From assembly GCA_000149265.1 (NCBI GenBank), contig CH003379.1:227087-291086 (forward strand): a DNA stretch of 64,000 nt. The letters run 5' to 3'. The position numbers and the translations under genes were made by a program. Shown here piece by piece: positions 46,538 to 56,880 of this stretch. Each line of letters opens with the position of its first letter. Within the stretch, counting starts at the first letter, position 1. Origin of the DNA: Ciona savignyi (Eukaryota > Chordata > Ascidiacea > Phlebobranchia > Cionidae). The notes under the pieces are model-generated. The model saw only the letters and a program-made list of their open reading frames with translations. It did not search any database and was not told the origin of the DNA.

Positions 46538-46640
46538 CATTTTTTGCCCTAGTAATTAAAAATTGCAAGCGAATAAAATCACGACACGGGAACAGGAAAA
46601 GACGGCAAAACGAACAGTCGTTAAAACACGTCATTGACAA
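46505..46640. repeat. Dispersed repeat C
   Basis: GTTTAGTTTAGTTTATTCAT, then CACGACACGGGAACAGGAAA and AAGACGGCAAAACGAACAGT. At least four copies are in the window. The TTTAG run (about 46508-46536) is a small internal microsatellite. Class unknown; it could be a MITE or SINE fragment. Confidence 0.72.
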
Positions 46641-47135
46641 AAGGATATAATTTAATAAATATAGCGGACGCGGCCGCCAAACCTACGCGAAAGAACAATA
46701 ATGTCCAAACAAAATGTAATTAAAACCAAACAATATAAAGCCCTGAAGAAAAGTGTGCGGTGAAGCGCGATCAGTACTCTTAAGCATCTGCTCATATAAA
46801 ACTGACATAAATAGATAGACATTTTAAGAATGAATAATATGCAAGCTTTTTTCCATATTAGGACGTTTTTTTTCAAATTTCCCTAAATGCTGACTGACTT
46901 TAAGACGTATTTGCCCAAAAATAAAACAAACTTTCGCTTTTTCATAATATTATGACGTCAAAGACGCAAAACCGTTCTCGATTTCGTTACAGCGAATCGA
47001 GCGAAACGCTGTCAGTCCGGTGTTACGTGTTCTAGTTTGTCTGTTGTATTCTGGTTAAAATAGGACTGTGACTATGTATGTTTAAACATGTATGTTTATG
47101 CTTTTGTATTTACAGGACTCTTAAATAGCGTAATA

Positions 47136-48383
47136 ATGATCGAAAAGCAGCGTTCTGCCAAAGCGAAACGGTGGAATAAAAACAAAAAGAAAAACTGGAG
47201 AAAGAAAATTGACATAACTGATATCGAGCAGGGTCTTGAAAAGAAAAGATTGGAATTACGTACGGGTGGTCTAGTAAAGGATAAATCTGATCATGAACTT
47301 TATTTTGTGGAGAAGAAACCAGTGAAAAGAGATGATTCGACTGTGCACGGAAGAACAAAGTATAAATACAGACGATTAAAAGTTGATCAGTTACTTGTAC
47401 CTCAACCTGAAGATGTGAAACCTGCAAATAACAGGAATGCTGCCAAGATAAGAAGACGAAATGCTCGACAGGATTTAATTGCTAAGCTTCATAGGAAAAA
47501 GGCTAAATTACCAGGTGTGTGTAAAAGGGTTGAATGCAGCTTGGATATTTGGAATCAAGATTCAAAAGAAATAGTTGGAAACGTTTTTCAGAAGAACGAA
47601 ATAATGGAACACACAGAAAACGTTACTGGCGCCGCTCAAGTTAAGAGGCCAACTCATTTGAATAAAAAGTTAGGTCTTGCAAATGAAGTAAATGCTGTAG
47701 AGCCTGCACATCCTGGTGCATCATACAATCCTTCATTGGAACACCATCAGGATTTACTACTGCAAGAGCATAACAGGGAATCGGCCAAGATATCAGTGGC
47801 TGAGAAAATAGAACGGGCTGTTGCGACTGACATGACACAGATTGCGACGGAAGAATCAAAAGAAAAGGAATTGATGGAGGGACTTTTTGATGAAGGAGAA
47901 GGTGGTATGGATGAGGATAAAGAGGAGGTCGTTCTCGCAAATCCTCCAGTTAACACAGATGATCGCAAAACCATGCAAGTGAGGAAAAGAGAAGCAAGAG
48001 AGAAGGAAGAGCTAAAGAAAAAGAAAAGTGAATGGGCAAATAAACTCAAAGAGCATGAAATTTTTAGAGCTAAAACTTTCTTATCAGAGATAAAGGAAAA
48101 AGAAAAGAATATTGAACTTAAAAAGGAACGGAGAAAATTGAAAAAGAAAATGCCTGTTTTGTCTGGAATTAAATATGTTGAGCCTGATCAAGACGTTCAA
48201 TTGAGTTCCGAACTGAAGGGAAGTTTGCGGCAGTTAAAACCAGAAGGGAATTTAATTTTCGATCGCTACAAAAGTCTGCAGAAGCGCTGTATAATAGAAG
48301 CGCGGGAAAAGTTTAAACCACCAAGGCGAAAGTATAAGGTTAAATTTCAAGAAAAACGATCATTTCGAGAGATTGAACTTTAG
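47136..48383 (+). CDS. NOP53: NOP53 (GLTSCR2/PICT1) ribosome-biogenesis protein
   Basis: Single coding exon, 415 residues, start ATG at 47136 just after an acceptor-like TATTTACAG. The N terminus KRWNKNKKKNWRKKIDITDI and the following EQGLEKKRLELRTGG and DHELYFVEKK match NOP53. The C-terminal third is a charged helical region (REAREKEELKKKKSEW) ending KYKVKFQEKRSFREIEL. NOP53 is a nucleolar factor that recruits the exosome helicase MTR4 for 5.8S/60S maturation. Human NOP53 has 478 residues, so this copy is slightly shorter. The next gene, MGAT2, starts 198 bp downstream on the same strand. The acceptor-like site before the ATG would suit trans-splicing or a 5' UTR intron. Confidence 0.9.
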   Translation: MIEKQRSAKAKRWNKNKKKNWRKKIDITDIEQGLEKKRLELRTGGLVKDKSDHELYFVEKKPVKRDDSTVHGRTKYKYRRLKVDQLLVPQPEDVKPANNRNAAKIRRRNARQDLIAKLHRKKAKLPGVCKRVECSLDIWNQDSKEIVGNVFQKNEIMEHTENVTGAAQVKRPTHLNKKLGLANEVNAVEPAHPGASYNPSLEHHQDLLLQEHNRESAKISVAEKIERAVATDMTQIATEESKEKELMEGLFDEGEGGMDEDKEEVVLANPPVNTDDRKTMQVRKREAREKEELKKKKSEWANKLKEHEIFRAKTFLSEIKEKEKNIELKKERRKLKKKMPVLSGIKYVEPDQDVQLSSELKGSLRQLKPEGNLIFDRYKSLQKRCIIEAREKFKPPRRKYKVKFQEKRSFREIEL

Positions 48384-48554
48384 ATATTTTGGTTGAAGGA
48401 GTGAACTTTTCAATGAATGTTCCATTGCAAACACTTGATAAAAAATTAAACGTGCCTGATTTGTGTTTATGCTTGTTTAATTTTTGTCATTTGTTGTTAA
48501 AAGTTAAACCATGTAAAAATACGGTTTTAATATTCATTTATTTCAACCCTGCCT

Positions 48555-48568
48555 TTTTAACTTTCAGG
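48555..48568 (+). promoter_or_regulatory. Acceptor-like site in the NOP53-MGAT2 gap
   Basis: TTTTTAACTTTCAG directly upstream of the MGAT2 start, with no AATAAA in the 198-bp gap (only an ATTAAA variant). It would serve as a trans-splice or internal splice acceptor if the two genes are transcribed together. Inference only. Confidence 0.45.
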
Positions 48569-48581
48569 TGCTCGGGTTAAA

Positions 48582-49886
48582 ATGTTAACCCTTAGGCGTT
48601 CGCGTATTAAAGTTCTTGTGTTGTGTGGAGTTTTAATAGCTCTGTTCCTGTTGTACCAGCGTCAGAGTGTCCACAATCACAGGGTCAGGAGACCTAATGT
48701 TGCCCAACCACACGCTGTACCTATTCCTGACAAGGTAGATCATAATCCTGTCCATGAACTAAAAAAGCCAGAAGTAATTCCGGTACATCAAAGCATACAG
48801 GAACTCCGAAAAAGGGTCATGAACATAAACCTTGATCAGGAGATGAAAAATGTGAATGCTTTCGGAATGCACTCACCGGATTCAGTTATTTTCCTGGCAC
48901 AAGTACATTCTCGGCCGGAGTTTTTTGAGGAACTTCTAACTTCATTGAAGGCGGTTACAGACATTGAACAAGCAACTATCGTAATTAGTATCGATGTTGA
49001 TTCTCCATTGCTTAACGAGGTGATAGAGCGCATCGATTTTTGCAGGTACATGGTTGTTTTCTTCCCCTTTGCCAAGTCTTTATATCCGAACTCTTTCCCC
49101 GGTGAAGACCCAAACGATTGCCCGAAACAAATGTCTAAAACCCAAGCCCTTGAACGCAAATGCAACAATGCCGAATATCCAGATATGTTCGGCAACTACA
49201 GGGAAGTGAGTTTTGTGCAGATCAAACACCACTGGTTCTGGAAGCTAAACATGGCTTTCAGTGGAATCCGTGCTTTCAAGAACCAAAGAGCCCCATTGAT
49301 TTTGCTTGAGGAAGACTATTTTGTTGTTCCCGACATCATTCATTGCGTTAAAAAAGCTGAAGAATTGCGCAAAGCAAAATGCCCACGCTGTCAAACGATA
49401 ACTTTGGGAAATTACGAAGATGGACAGGACTACCTCAACCAGGGAAATCAGGTGGAAATAAAATCATGGATTAGCAGCAAGCACAACATGGGAATGGTCA
49501 TAACCTCAAGTTTCTACAACAGTATTACCAAGTGCTCGGAACAGTTTTGTAATTATGATGATTACAACTGGGATTGGACTCTTCAAGCCATAAGTCCTCA
49601 CTGTGAGATTGGAAATCTCTTCACAATATCTTTTAAGGCAGCCAGAGTATTTCATTTAGGTACTTGTGGAGTACATGCCAACGGTGAATGCAATGCCAGA
49701 CAAAGTGCAGCCAAACGAAGAGATCAGCTGAAGAACGAAAAACTCTTTCCTGCCGACTTGCATATCGCTGTAGACAGTCCAACAGTGGTCCCAGCGCCAA
49801 GACCGAACGGAGGGTGGGGTGATCTACGCGACCAAACTTTGTGTAAAAGCTACAAACGCTTAGCTGAAGCTTCAAATTTATCCTGA
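48582..49886 (+). CDS. MGAT2: MGAT2, alpha-1,6-mannosyl-glycoprotein 2-beta-N-acetylglucosaminyltransferase
   Basis: Intronless ORF of 434 residues (human 447). A short cytoplasmic start with basic residues (LRRSRIK) and a signal-anchor helix (VLVLCGVLIALFLLY) make it a type II Golgi protein. The stem runs to ~95. The catalytic domain has VIFLAQVHSRPEFFEEL and LLEEDYFVVPD near residue 243 (metal/nucleotide-sugar acidic motif). ITLGNYEDGQDY, SKHNMGMVI and YDDYNWDWTLQ follow. It adds GlcNAc to the alpha-1,6 mannose arm during complex N-glycan synthesis. A polypyrimidine-AG acceptor (TTTTTAACTTTCAG) ends 13 bp before the ATG. Confidence 0.95.
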   Translation: MLTLRRSRIKVLVLCGVLIALFLLYQRQSVHNHRVRRPNVAQPHAVPIPDKVDHNPVHELKKPEVIPVHQSIQELRKRVMNINLDQEMKNVNAFGMHSPDSVIFLAQVHSRPEFFEELLTSLKAVTDIEQATIVISIDVDSPLLNEVIERIDFCRYMVVFFPFAKSLYPNSFPGEDPNDCPKQMSKTQALERKCNNAEYPDMFGNYREVSFVQIKHHWFWKLNMAFSGIRAFKNQRAPLILLEEDYFVVPDIIHCVKKAEELRKAKCPRCQTITLGNYEDGQDYLNQGNQVEIKSWISSKHNMGMVITSSFYNSITKCSEQFCNYDDYNWDWTLQAISPHCEIGNLFTISFKAARVFHLGTCGVHANGECNARQSAAKRRDQLKNEKLFPADLHIAVDSPTVVPAPRPNGGWGDLRDQTLCKSYKRLAEASNLS

Positions 49887-50242
49887 TTTGGGGGTGGTTT
49901 CCTACATATTTTATGCACTTCCAATAGATACAGATTTCCTATGTCTGCTCATTGTAGCAGATTTGTGCTGTTTTTATTTTTCTAAATATTATGAGCAGTC
50001 CTGAAGTCACAGATTTTATTTTTTTATTTCACACACAGTTAATTGTTTTCAATCTTAGCCAATCAAATTTAGTTATTAATTAGCTATTTCCAACTTGATG
50101 TTTGGGATAATTTCATTTTAATTCCAGGTAATTTCGGTTAGAGTTTTGTAGTTTTAAACAAGTATTATCTACAATCCTGTGCAATTTTCCTTGTCCTGTA
50201 CTACTACCCAAGTTGTTAATAATATTTTGTACTCTTTGTCCC

Positions 50243-50248
50243 TTTATT
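50243..50248 (-). other. Poly(A) signal AATAAA of EMC10
   Basis: AATAAA on the minus strand about 58 bp after the EMC10 stop. Confidence 0.65.
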
Positions 50249-50305
50249 ATACACGTGACGTGACGTAAAAAATGGTCTCGATAACATTCAGTTTCTGTCT
50301 TGGGA

Positions 50306-53139
50306 TTATTGCTGTTGTGCTGCGTTTGACATCATAACGAATACCACGACGGGGAGAATGTACATCCACTGCAAAAAATAAGAATAAAACAATATTTAAC
50401 CTTAAAATTTGATTGAAAATACCTTAAATTTTACCTATTTTCCAAAGAAAAAAATTATTTTTAAACTAAGATCTTACATATTTTCCAATTAAAATATCAT
50501 TTTTAAACTAAGATCTTACATATTTTCCAAAAAAAGAAGTCGGCTGCTTGTCTGAAATCTCTTTTTTTCTTCGTTCAGCATCCATTTTGTTTAAGTATCC
50601 GTGGGTGTCTGGCCTGTAACAGAACAATTAATTCCAGTGCAAAATTGACATATCACCCTCAACATAGTCGGACCGAATAGATGTTCCGCTTTTTAGATGA
50701 AAAAGGGTTGTAGATTAAAATCGGGTCACTGGCTAGTTGGTTGTCACCCGGGCAAATGACTTGGATATGGCCTAAACCCAGTGGATTATTGGGTTTACCA
50801 AAATTAAACAAATGTCCAATCGAATAACACATTGCAATAGCTCCGGTAACCTTAAGGTTACTATGATAATGCTCACTTAAATAATCGTGAGGTAATTTAA
50901 AGTAAACGTCACTTGTGTATTCCCATTCTTGGGATAAAGTTGTAAATCATTGTTTGTTGCTTAACACAGTAAAATTATATAAATTATTTATCCATTAACA
51001 AAAAATAAATCTGATGAAAAACAAGTTTGTGTTATGGTTTTTAAACAGGAAAACGAAGGGGGTGTAATAAACCACCAAACTACCATACCTTACTAGGTTA
51101 CTCAGTAATGTAAAATAGGAGGATAGGATATTCTTGTTTATCTGGAAAAAGTGCTTGCCCAAGGACATAACCGACTAGCTAGCGACCAGTTTCATACCTA
51201 CAACCTTTCGATTGAAAGGTGATGCACTGACTAACCGACCGGACCAAAAGGGGTAATAAACCACCAAGCTACCGTACCTTACTAAGTTAGTCATGTAAAA
51301 TGCATCACAACTGTAAATTAACTCACTTGCAACTGCAAGTTTTAGTTAGTACAGTAGATTTTCATCCTAAATCTTTGTTAGCATTATATGACTTTCATTT
51401 TATATTGCTGCTTAGCTTGTCAGTTTAGTGTGTCAATGTTGAGCCGAAAGGTTGTGGGCACATAATAGACATTGCCTAAACCCAGTGTATTGATGGGTTC
51501 TACCAATTTTGGGGAACGTCTAAATTATACACAACACACTGCAATAGCTCCGGTAACCTGACAGTGGGTGCAAGGCGTTGTCCCATTGCCTGGGAATAAA
51601 CAAATATTTTATCATATTAAGGGAAATATAAAAGTTAAGGGTGTTACACCACTACCATTACTTCAATGAAGTACATACACAGGGGCAGTTCCAGGGATAG
51701 TAACGGACACTGAAGTGTCAAATTCATTTTCCTCTTTCAAATCTGAACCAATATGATTGGGGATTATACTCATTGACACAATGTCCCCAGCTCCATTTGT
51801 GAGCAAGTTTAACTTGGTTGAAAAGTTGACTTCCAAAAGTTGTTTCTGAAAGAAATAAGATTGCAGTTGTGTCTGTGTAGAATAGTCCATGTGGTATCCG
51901 AATCGGTTGTACACAACAAATTATTGTAAAATTGTCTAAAACATAATTTTAAAACATTGTATTTTCATACCAGTACTAGAAAATATATTCCGAATGTTTA
52001 ATTCATAAAAGAAGTTTGTTTCACCTCGAATTTATTTAATTTAACTAAAATTAAAAGAATTACCAGTACTCAATTCACTCAACTATACACAACACACTGC
52101 AATTGCTTTTGTAACTGACTGTGGGCGCTTGTATTTTTCCATTACTTGAAATAAAACAAGATTATTATATTCGAAAGACCAATCATTTAAGAGGTAAACC
52201 ATAGAATTTAGATAAACTTTTTTTGCATTCATCTACAATAGCTATAAAACATACTGCATATATGAAGGCCATAATCCATGATTCATCTCCATTAGATGCT
52301 ACTCCTTGCAAACTTGATGACACACGAACACGATAAAAACCATTTTTCTCGGCCACTGATTTAATAAGCTCGATATCGGCAGAACTTAAAGGAAGCTCAT
52401 TTTGGACCTCGGCCGAACTCCCCTTGATATTCGGGAAATATATCTCACCCCGCTTTGTAAATGTGTCTGTGGGATAAGATAAAAGTTTTATTGAAAGGGT
52501 AATATAGAGCTTCATTAAACTATGGAACAGTGGTGCGAGACAAAAAACTCTACTGCTTGACAGCAAATTTCTTCTGCAGGACTGGGAAGAGGGGCAGAGG
52601 GTATTTTCATCACTAACATAAGCTGGAGAGGCTATAACGTCCGGCCGGTTAATTTGGCGGTTAAGTGTGTCGCCTTTCAATCGAAAGGTTGCAGGTGCGA
52701 AACTGGTCGCTAGCTAGTTGGTTGTATCCTTGGGCAAGGAACTTTACGGACATTGCCCGAACCCAACAGATTAATGGGTTCTACCAAATTGCAGAAACGT
52801 CTCTTATCATATACAACACACGACAATAGCTCCGGTAACCCGACGGTGGGCGCGAGGTGATCTGACGATTACCCGTGTGTTAACCCCTTTGGTTTTCCCA
52901 TTTACGGGGATAAACATAAATATCCTAAGATATCCAATATATTTAAGCTGTTTGCAACATGGCAAAATGCTTGAACCAAATATCAATTTTATTAACATTA
53001 CAGACTCACCGCCATCCAACGAGTGCTGAAGTGTAAGCAAATATCCACTACCTACATCTTGATTGGCATTCGCGTGACAGCAGATTATAAAATAAAAACA
53101 TTCGAATAGTAGTAGCAGCAAATTTATATGACCCGTCAT
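50306..53139 (-). CDS. EMC10: EMC10, ER membrane protein complex subunit 10
   Basis: Five exons: 53139-53010, 52466-52255, 51845-51679, 50613-50520 and 50368-50306. They give 666 nt, 221 residues, phases all consistent. An N-terminal signal peptide (LLLLLFECFYFIICCHANA) precedes the beta-sandwich lumenal domain: YLLTLQHSLDG, FTKRGEIYF, EKNGFYRVRV and GAGDIVSMSIIPNH. A linker (YLNKMDAERRKKE) and a single C-terminal membrane helix (WMYILPVVVFVMMS) follow. This order and the FFGKYWMY junction match EMC10. The complex inserts multipass and tail-anchored proteins into the ER membrane. SINE copies occupy its introns. A minus-strand AATAAA lies at 50243-50248. Confidence 0.9.
51117..51245 (-). repeat. 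SINE family A fragment in an EMC10 intron
   Basis: Tail joined to the head, core deleted. Confidence 0.7.
51410..51600 (+). repeat. SINE family A diverged copy in an EMC10 intron
   Basis: Core AATAGCTCCGGTAACCTGAC and flanks recognisable; head degraded. Confidence 0.65.
52645..52930 (+). repeat. tRNA-derived SINE, family A, near full length
   Basis: Best plus-strand copy. The head is tRNA-like (TTTGGCGGTTAAGTGTGTCG as A box; GGTGCGAAACTGG as B box). A core follows (GGACATTGCCCGAACCCA, CAATAGCTCCGGTAACCCGA) and the tail ends GGGGATAAACATAAATATCC. Over 20 copies are in the window, usually ending in ATCCTATCC-like repeats. Confidence 0.85.
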
Positions 53140-53739
53140 TGCATGGGCTATTTCATAAAATGATCATTTAGAAATTAAGTTGTACTTTTGTGAATCAAAA
53201 CACTTTCACAAAACACATGAATTTCCAAAAGCGTAGACACTTTAGCCCTAGATACGGGGGTAGGTTTTAAAAATAAATGTAACCTACAGTAGTTTGTTTA
53301 AATACCACTGTTACATTGAAATCACTCTATCATGCGTCAGGTTTACACGCAAAGAAAATGGTTAACATGAGGAACAGCCGTGCGCGCATTAAACTCCGAT
53401 GTCAACAAGTTTAACATAACTTAATATAATGTGCAAAAATATTGGACAATCCGCGAATCCAGGGGAATTCCTCGAAGCAGTGAACAACGAATCGGGAATC
53501 TCGCTTCTATTTACTATAGCGCTTGAAAAGCGGCTTTAATTTAAAACACATGTGGAGAAAAGTTCGTAAATCTAACACGATTATTATTTGTTTAATTTGA
53601 ACATAAATAAACTTGAATTGCAAATGTATGGGTGCAAGGTCGAAAAATAATATTCATTCATTGTATTAAAACGAATAGCTTACCCACGCAAAAATGTGGA
53701 CAGACAGGGTAAAGGACTAATAAATAAAACAAATAAGAC

Positions 53740-54115
53740 TTGAAATTCATGTTTAACCTGGCGAATGGGAAAATATTGTAAAGTTACGGAAAATCGTTAG
53801 ATTAATTAACACTCACCCACAGTCAATAAAACGAGCTATTGCAGTATGTTGTGTATGAGTATTTTTAGGTCTTACCCAGGGGGAATTAATATTAATACCA
53901 ATCACCTCGCGCACCGCCGATTTACCCAAAGATATTGTAGTGTGTTGTGTACGAATCATACGTTTTTTTAATTTGGTAAAACCCATTATTCCACTGGGTT
54001 AAGGCATTGTCTTTTAAGTGGCTTGCTTAAGAACAAAACCGACTAGCTAGCGACAAGTTTCGAACCTGCAACCTTTCGGTAACCGAAGCACTACCCCACC
54101 AAGCTAATCAGTCGA
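53740..54115 (-). repeat. Compound SINE family A insertion
   Basis: Two partial minus copies in series: tail/core to 53860, then a second core and full head to 54115. Confidence 0.7.
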
Positions 54116-54388
54116 ACTGTAGAGCATTCCTTTAAATAAACTAACCAGCCGATAACGCGGTTTTAGCTGATTTAATATGATAAATGATTTGACACAAGCC
54201 GCATAAATACATGTTGATCAGAAACCGGTTCTTTTTCTGTTACCGTATACCCCCCCTTGTGTTTTGTGTTTCCCGGTTGATAAGCACACAACAGACTGCA
54301 CGCTAATCCAGTTTTGAGAAGATGAAGACCTCTAATTTCTGTTTCGTTTCTATATTACAAGCCACCAGGCCACAGAACTTTCAGGGTT

Positions 54389-54907
54389 AAATCTGTTATT
54401 TGGATAGGACTTATTCTATTTGAATAAGGCAAGATAATTTTTCCTTGCTTTATTCATTAGGTGAACGGTGCATAAATTCACTCTGCCCTGTTGTTCACGT
54501 TACTTCGGTAAGGTGCAACTCGAAGGGCTAGGTCTGAGCTGCGGAATCGCATCACCCTGTGGTAGTGCGGTTAACCAGCGCTGCCTCCAGCTACCCACTG
54601 GAGGGCGTGAATTTAGGTGTCGGGATACCTTAAGCAATAGAACCCCTCCCTACGTGGCTTGCACGCTGTGGAGAGATGCCTGCGAAGGGCGTCTTTTCCA
54701 GCACCCACATCCTAGGGATACCCAGCCCCCCTCCCTACGTGGCTTGCACGCTGTGGAGAGATGCCTGCGAAAGGTGTCTCTTTACAGCAACCACATACTA
54801 GGGAAACCTCCCCCAGTGGATTAATTTTCACATTGCACGAGGGGATCGGCCTAAGGCCAACAACTCGCACTAAGTGCACAATTTTGCTTTTTTTTGGCTT
54901 AACAACC

Positions 54908-54939
<32 letters not shown>

Positions 54940-54958
54940 TTATTTGGATAGGACTTAG
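54389..54958 (+). mobile_element. Spliced-leader-headed retroposon with poly(A) and target-site duplications
   Basis: A 25-bp direct repeat (AATCTGTTATTTGGATAGG core) lies at 54389-54413 and about 54934-54957. Between them the insert begins with ATTCTATTTGAATAAG (54413-54428), which I recall as the 16-nt Ciona spliced leader, and ends in about 27 A. Poly(A) plus long duplications are hallmarks of LINE-driven retroposition. The body has a diverged ~85-bp tandem duplication (54646 onward and 54731 onward, sharing CCCTCCCTACGTGGCTTGCA) and no credible protein. The first 46 bases can form a hairpin (TGAATAAGGCAAG with CTTGCTTTATTCA) enclosing AATTTTTC. Confidence 0.85.
54413..54428 (+). other. 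Copy of the Ciona 16-nt spliced leader
   Basis: ATTCTATTTGAATAAG, identical to the leader I know for Ciona trans-spliced mRNAs. It forms the exact 5' end of the retroposon. The next bases are GCAAG, so it either joins an mRNA exon or is a copy of the SL RNA with a changed donor. Confidence 0.8.
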
Positions 54959-55079
54959 GCACTGAACATACACATATCAACATTTGACTAACCTCTCGTA
55001 TATATTACAAGATTGATAAACATGTCAAACGCAGCTATAAAAAGCCAGTCTTGGAATGAAATGCACCAAAGTTGGCAAA

Positions 55080-56170
55080 ATGCAGATAGTGACTCGGTTT
55101 ATCTGTATTGTACTGTGTTTCACGATAACCAATGGTTTGTCCTGCTCGAAATGCTATCCAAGTACATGTCCGGCATTACATTGCCAAGGAAAAGAAGTAA
55201 TTGGAATATGCGGGTAAGTGTCTTACTTTTGCAATCGCTTATACTGCAGTGTTACATTTTTTAACCAGGGAAAGTTTGGAATCCAAGACGGGCTCTCTGC
55301 GAGGACTGTTTTCGTACAATTCGTTTTATATATCGCCGACGTTACCGTTTTGCCACGCGACCGTGCCTACAGCCAATTTTTTTGTTATTTAAATTTTTAA
55401 TGGGCGAGGTTTTGAAATCCTAAGAGGCTCGTTTCCACAACCTTTTTTATATACAAATCGATGTATGTATCGGCGGCTTTAACAATTCGTCCACATGACC
55501 GTACACACCTTCCATTTTTGTAGATGCTGCAAACGCTGCGCAAAACAGCTGGGGGAGACGTGTGGTGGTGGATCGTTCGAAATAAATGGAGAATGTGAAC
55601 CTGGCTTGACGTGTGAAATTACCGCCCCTGCGCCATCATATTCCGAATATCTTGTTCCTATTACAGACACTTCTGGAATATGTGGTATGTGGTAGGGCTA
55701 TTTGATACAACATCCAGTTTCTATCAATATATACGGCAACAAAACGAAACTCAAATCGGTTTTAGCCGCTAAATGGAGGTTTAGTGGCTGGCTGATGATC
55801 ATCAAATCGCATTTACTTTCATGCATAATTAGTCTAAACTTTGCTTTAGCTTAAAATCTTTTAACTGATCCCCTATTTACAATAATATATTACTTTAATT
55901 TATTCATTTTCCACCAGTTTGCGCAAATAAGGCAAATCACGGCACAGGAAAAGACGGCAAAACGAACCGCAGTTAACATACGTCATTTGATAGAAAATGG
56001 ATAGCATCACGAACAGTATCACGAAACTTTTAAATTACAGTTTTTTTTGTATTGCAGGTGTCTCTAACCTAAACACCAAAAACAAAAGTTGCACTTTAGA
56101 GCAAGAATATTGGACGATTCTCCTGCTGGCTTGTATTGCTATATTTCTTATAACAAAAAGCGTTTATTAA
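55080..56170 (+). CDS. Small single-IGFBP-domain protein with C-terminal membrane segment
   Basis: Three exons, 55080-55213, 55524-55684 and 56058-56170, give 135 residues with matching phases. ATG 55080 opens a signal peptide (FICIVLCFTITNG). The mature part has the N-terminal IGFBP cysteine pattern: SCSKCYPSTCPALHC, GICGCCKRCAKQLGETCGG and CEPGLTC. The G-C-G-C-C-x-x-C core is formed exactly across the first intron. A short linker follows, then a C-terminal hydrophobic stretch (WTILLLACIAIFLI) ending four residues before the stop. This suggests a membrane anchor or GPI signal. No C-terminal thyroglobulin domain is present, unlike classical IGFBPs. Growth-factor binding is not shown. Confidence 0.85.
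55400..55505 (-). repeat. SINE family B copy before IGFBP exon 2
   Basis: GGTTTTGAAATCCTAAGAGG to CAATTCGTCCACATGACCG, ending about 20 bp before the exon at 55524. Confidence 0.65.
55895..55998. repeat. Dispersed repeat C copy in an IGFBP-gene intron
   Basis: GGCACAGGAAAAGACGGCAA core. Confidence 0.72.
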
Positions 56171-56179
56171 TCGATCATC

Positions 56180-56185
56180 AATAAA
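56180..56185 (+). other. Poly(A) signal of the IGFBP-domain gene
   Basis: AATAAA 10 bp after the TAA at 56168-56170. Confidence 0.65.
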
Positions 56186-56289
56186 AAGGATGCAAAAACA
56201 ATCATTTAGTCTAAATGTGTATACACATATGAAACATATTATTGTTATATTTTACAGCTAGCCAAAATTTAGGCCAATGCTCCAATTAA

Positions 56290-56590
56290 CATAGGATAGG
56301 ATAGGATATTCATGTTTATCCCCGTGAATGGAAAACCAAGGGGGTTAACACACGGGCAATTATTACATCACCTTGCGCCCGCACCGTCGGAATACAGGAG
56401 CTATTGAAGTGTTGTGTATGGTTCATACGTTCATGCAATTTAGTAAGAACCCATTAATCAGCTGGGTTCCGGTAATGTCAGTGTCTTGCACAAGGGCACA
56501 ATCGACCAGCTAGCGACCAGTTTCAAACCTTTAACCTTCCGGTTGAAAGGCGTCGCACTAAACCACCAAGACAAACTGGTCGGACAAAAC
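56290..56590 (-). repeat. SINE family A, full-length copy
   Basis: AGGATAGGATAGGATATTC to the head end CAAACTGGTCGGAC; between the IGFBP-domain gene and the peptide-precursor gene. Confidence 0.82.
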
Positions 56591-56689
56591 AATAACATAT
56601 AGCTTACTTCCTTTTTAGCTAAGAAAATTTGCAGTCATAGGAAACACGTAAATCGTTTCAGCACCGAGCGTTCATTATTTGATTACCCC

Positions 56690-56880
56690 GGTAGATAATA
56701 AAAGTGTGAGGGTAAAAAAACGATGAAAATAAAACGAGTTGATGGTGCAAAGGAATAAAAGTGAACAAATAACAAAGTATAAAACGGTGCATAAAAGTGT
56801 ATTAAAAGGTGTTGTTAAAAGCGTAAAACGGTAAAAAGTGTATAAAAGATATATATATATAAATGTGTATAAAAAACTAG
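56690..56880. repeat. A-rich degenerate tandem region
   Basis: Repeated short strings of the type TATAAAACGGTG / TAAAAGTGTA, with a TATATATATATA stretch; no coding frame of interest on either strand. Confidence 0.6.

Noticed and set aside
52183..52680. 165-codon minus-strand frame as one protein
   Set aside because: Reads through a SINE and both introns; only 52466-52255 is the EMC10 exon.
52645..52720. tRNA gene at the SINE family A head
   Set aside because: No acceptor stem pairing, and many diverged copies share the same downstream core.
54413..54458. Functional SL RNA gene
   Set aside because: The leader is followed by GCAAG rather than a GT donor and the unit is embedded in a poly(A)-tailed insert, so a working SL gene is unlikely.
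54468..54824. 118-codon frame in the retroposon body
   Set aside because: No ATG start, spans an internal duplication in a retroposed sequence, no recognisable domain.
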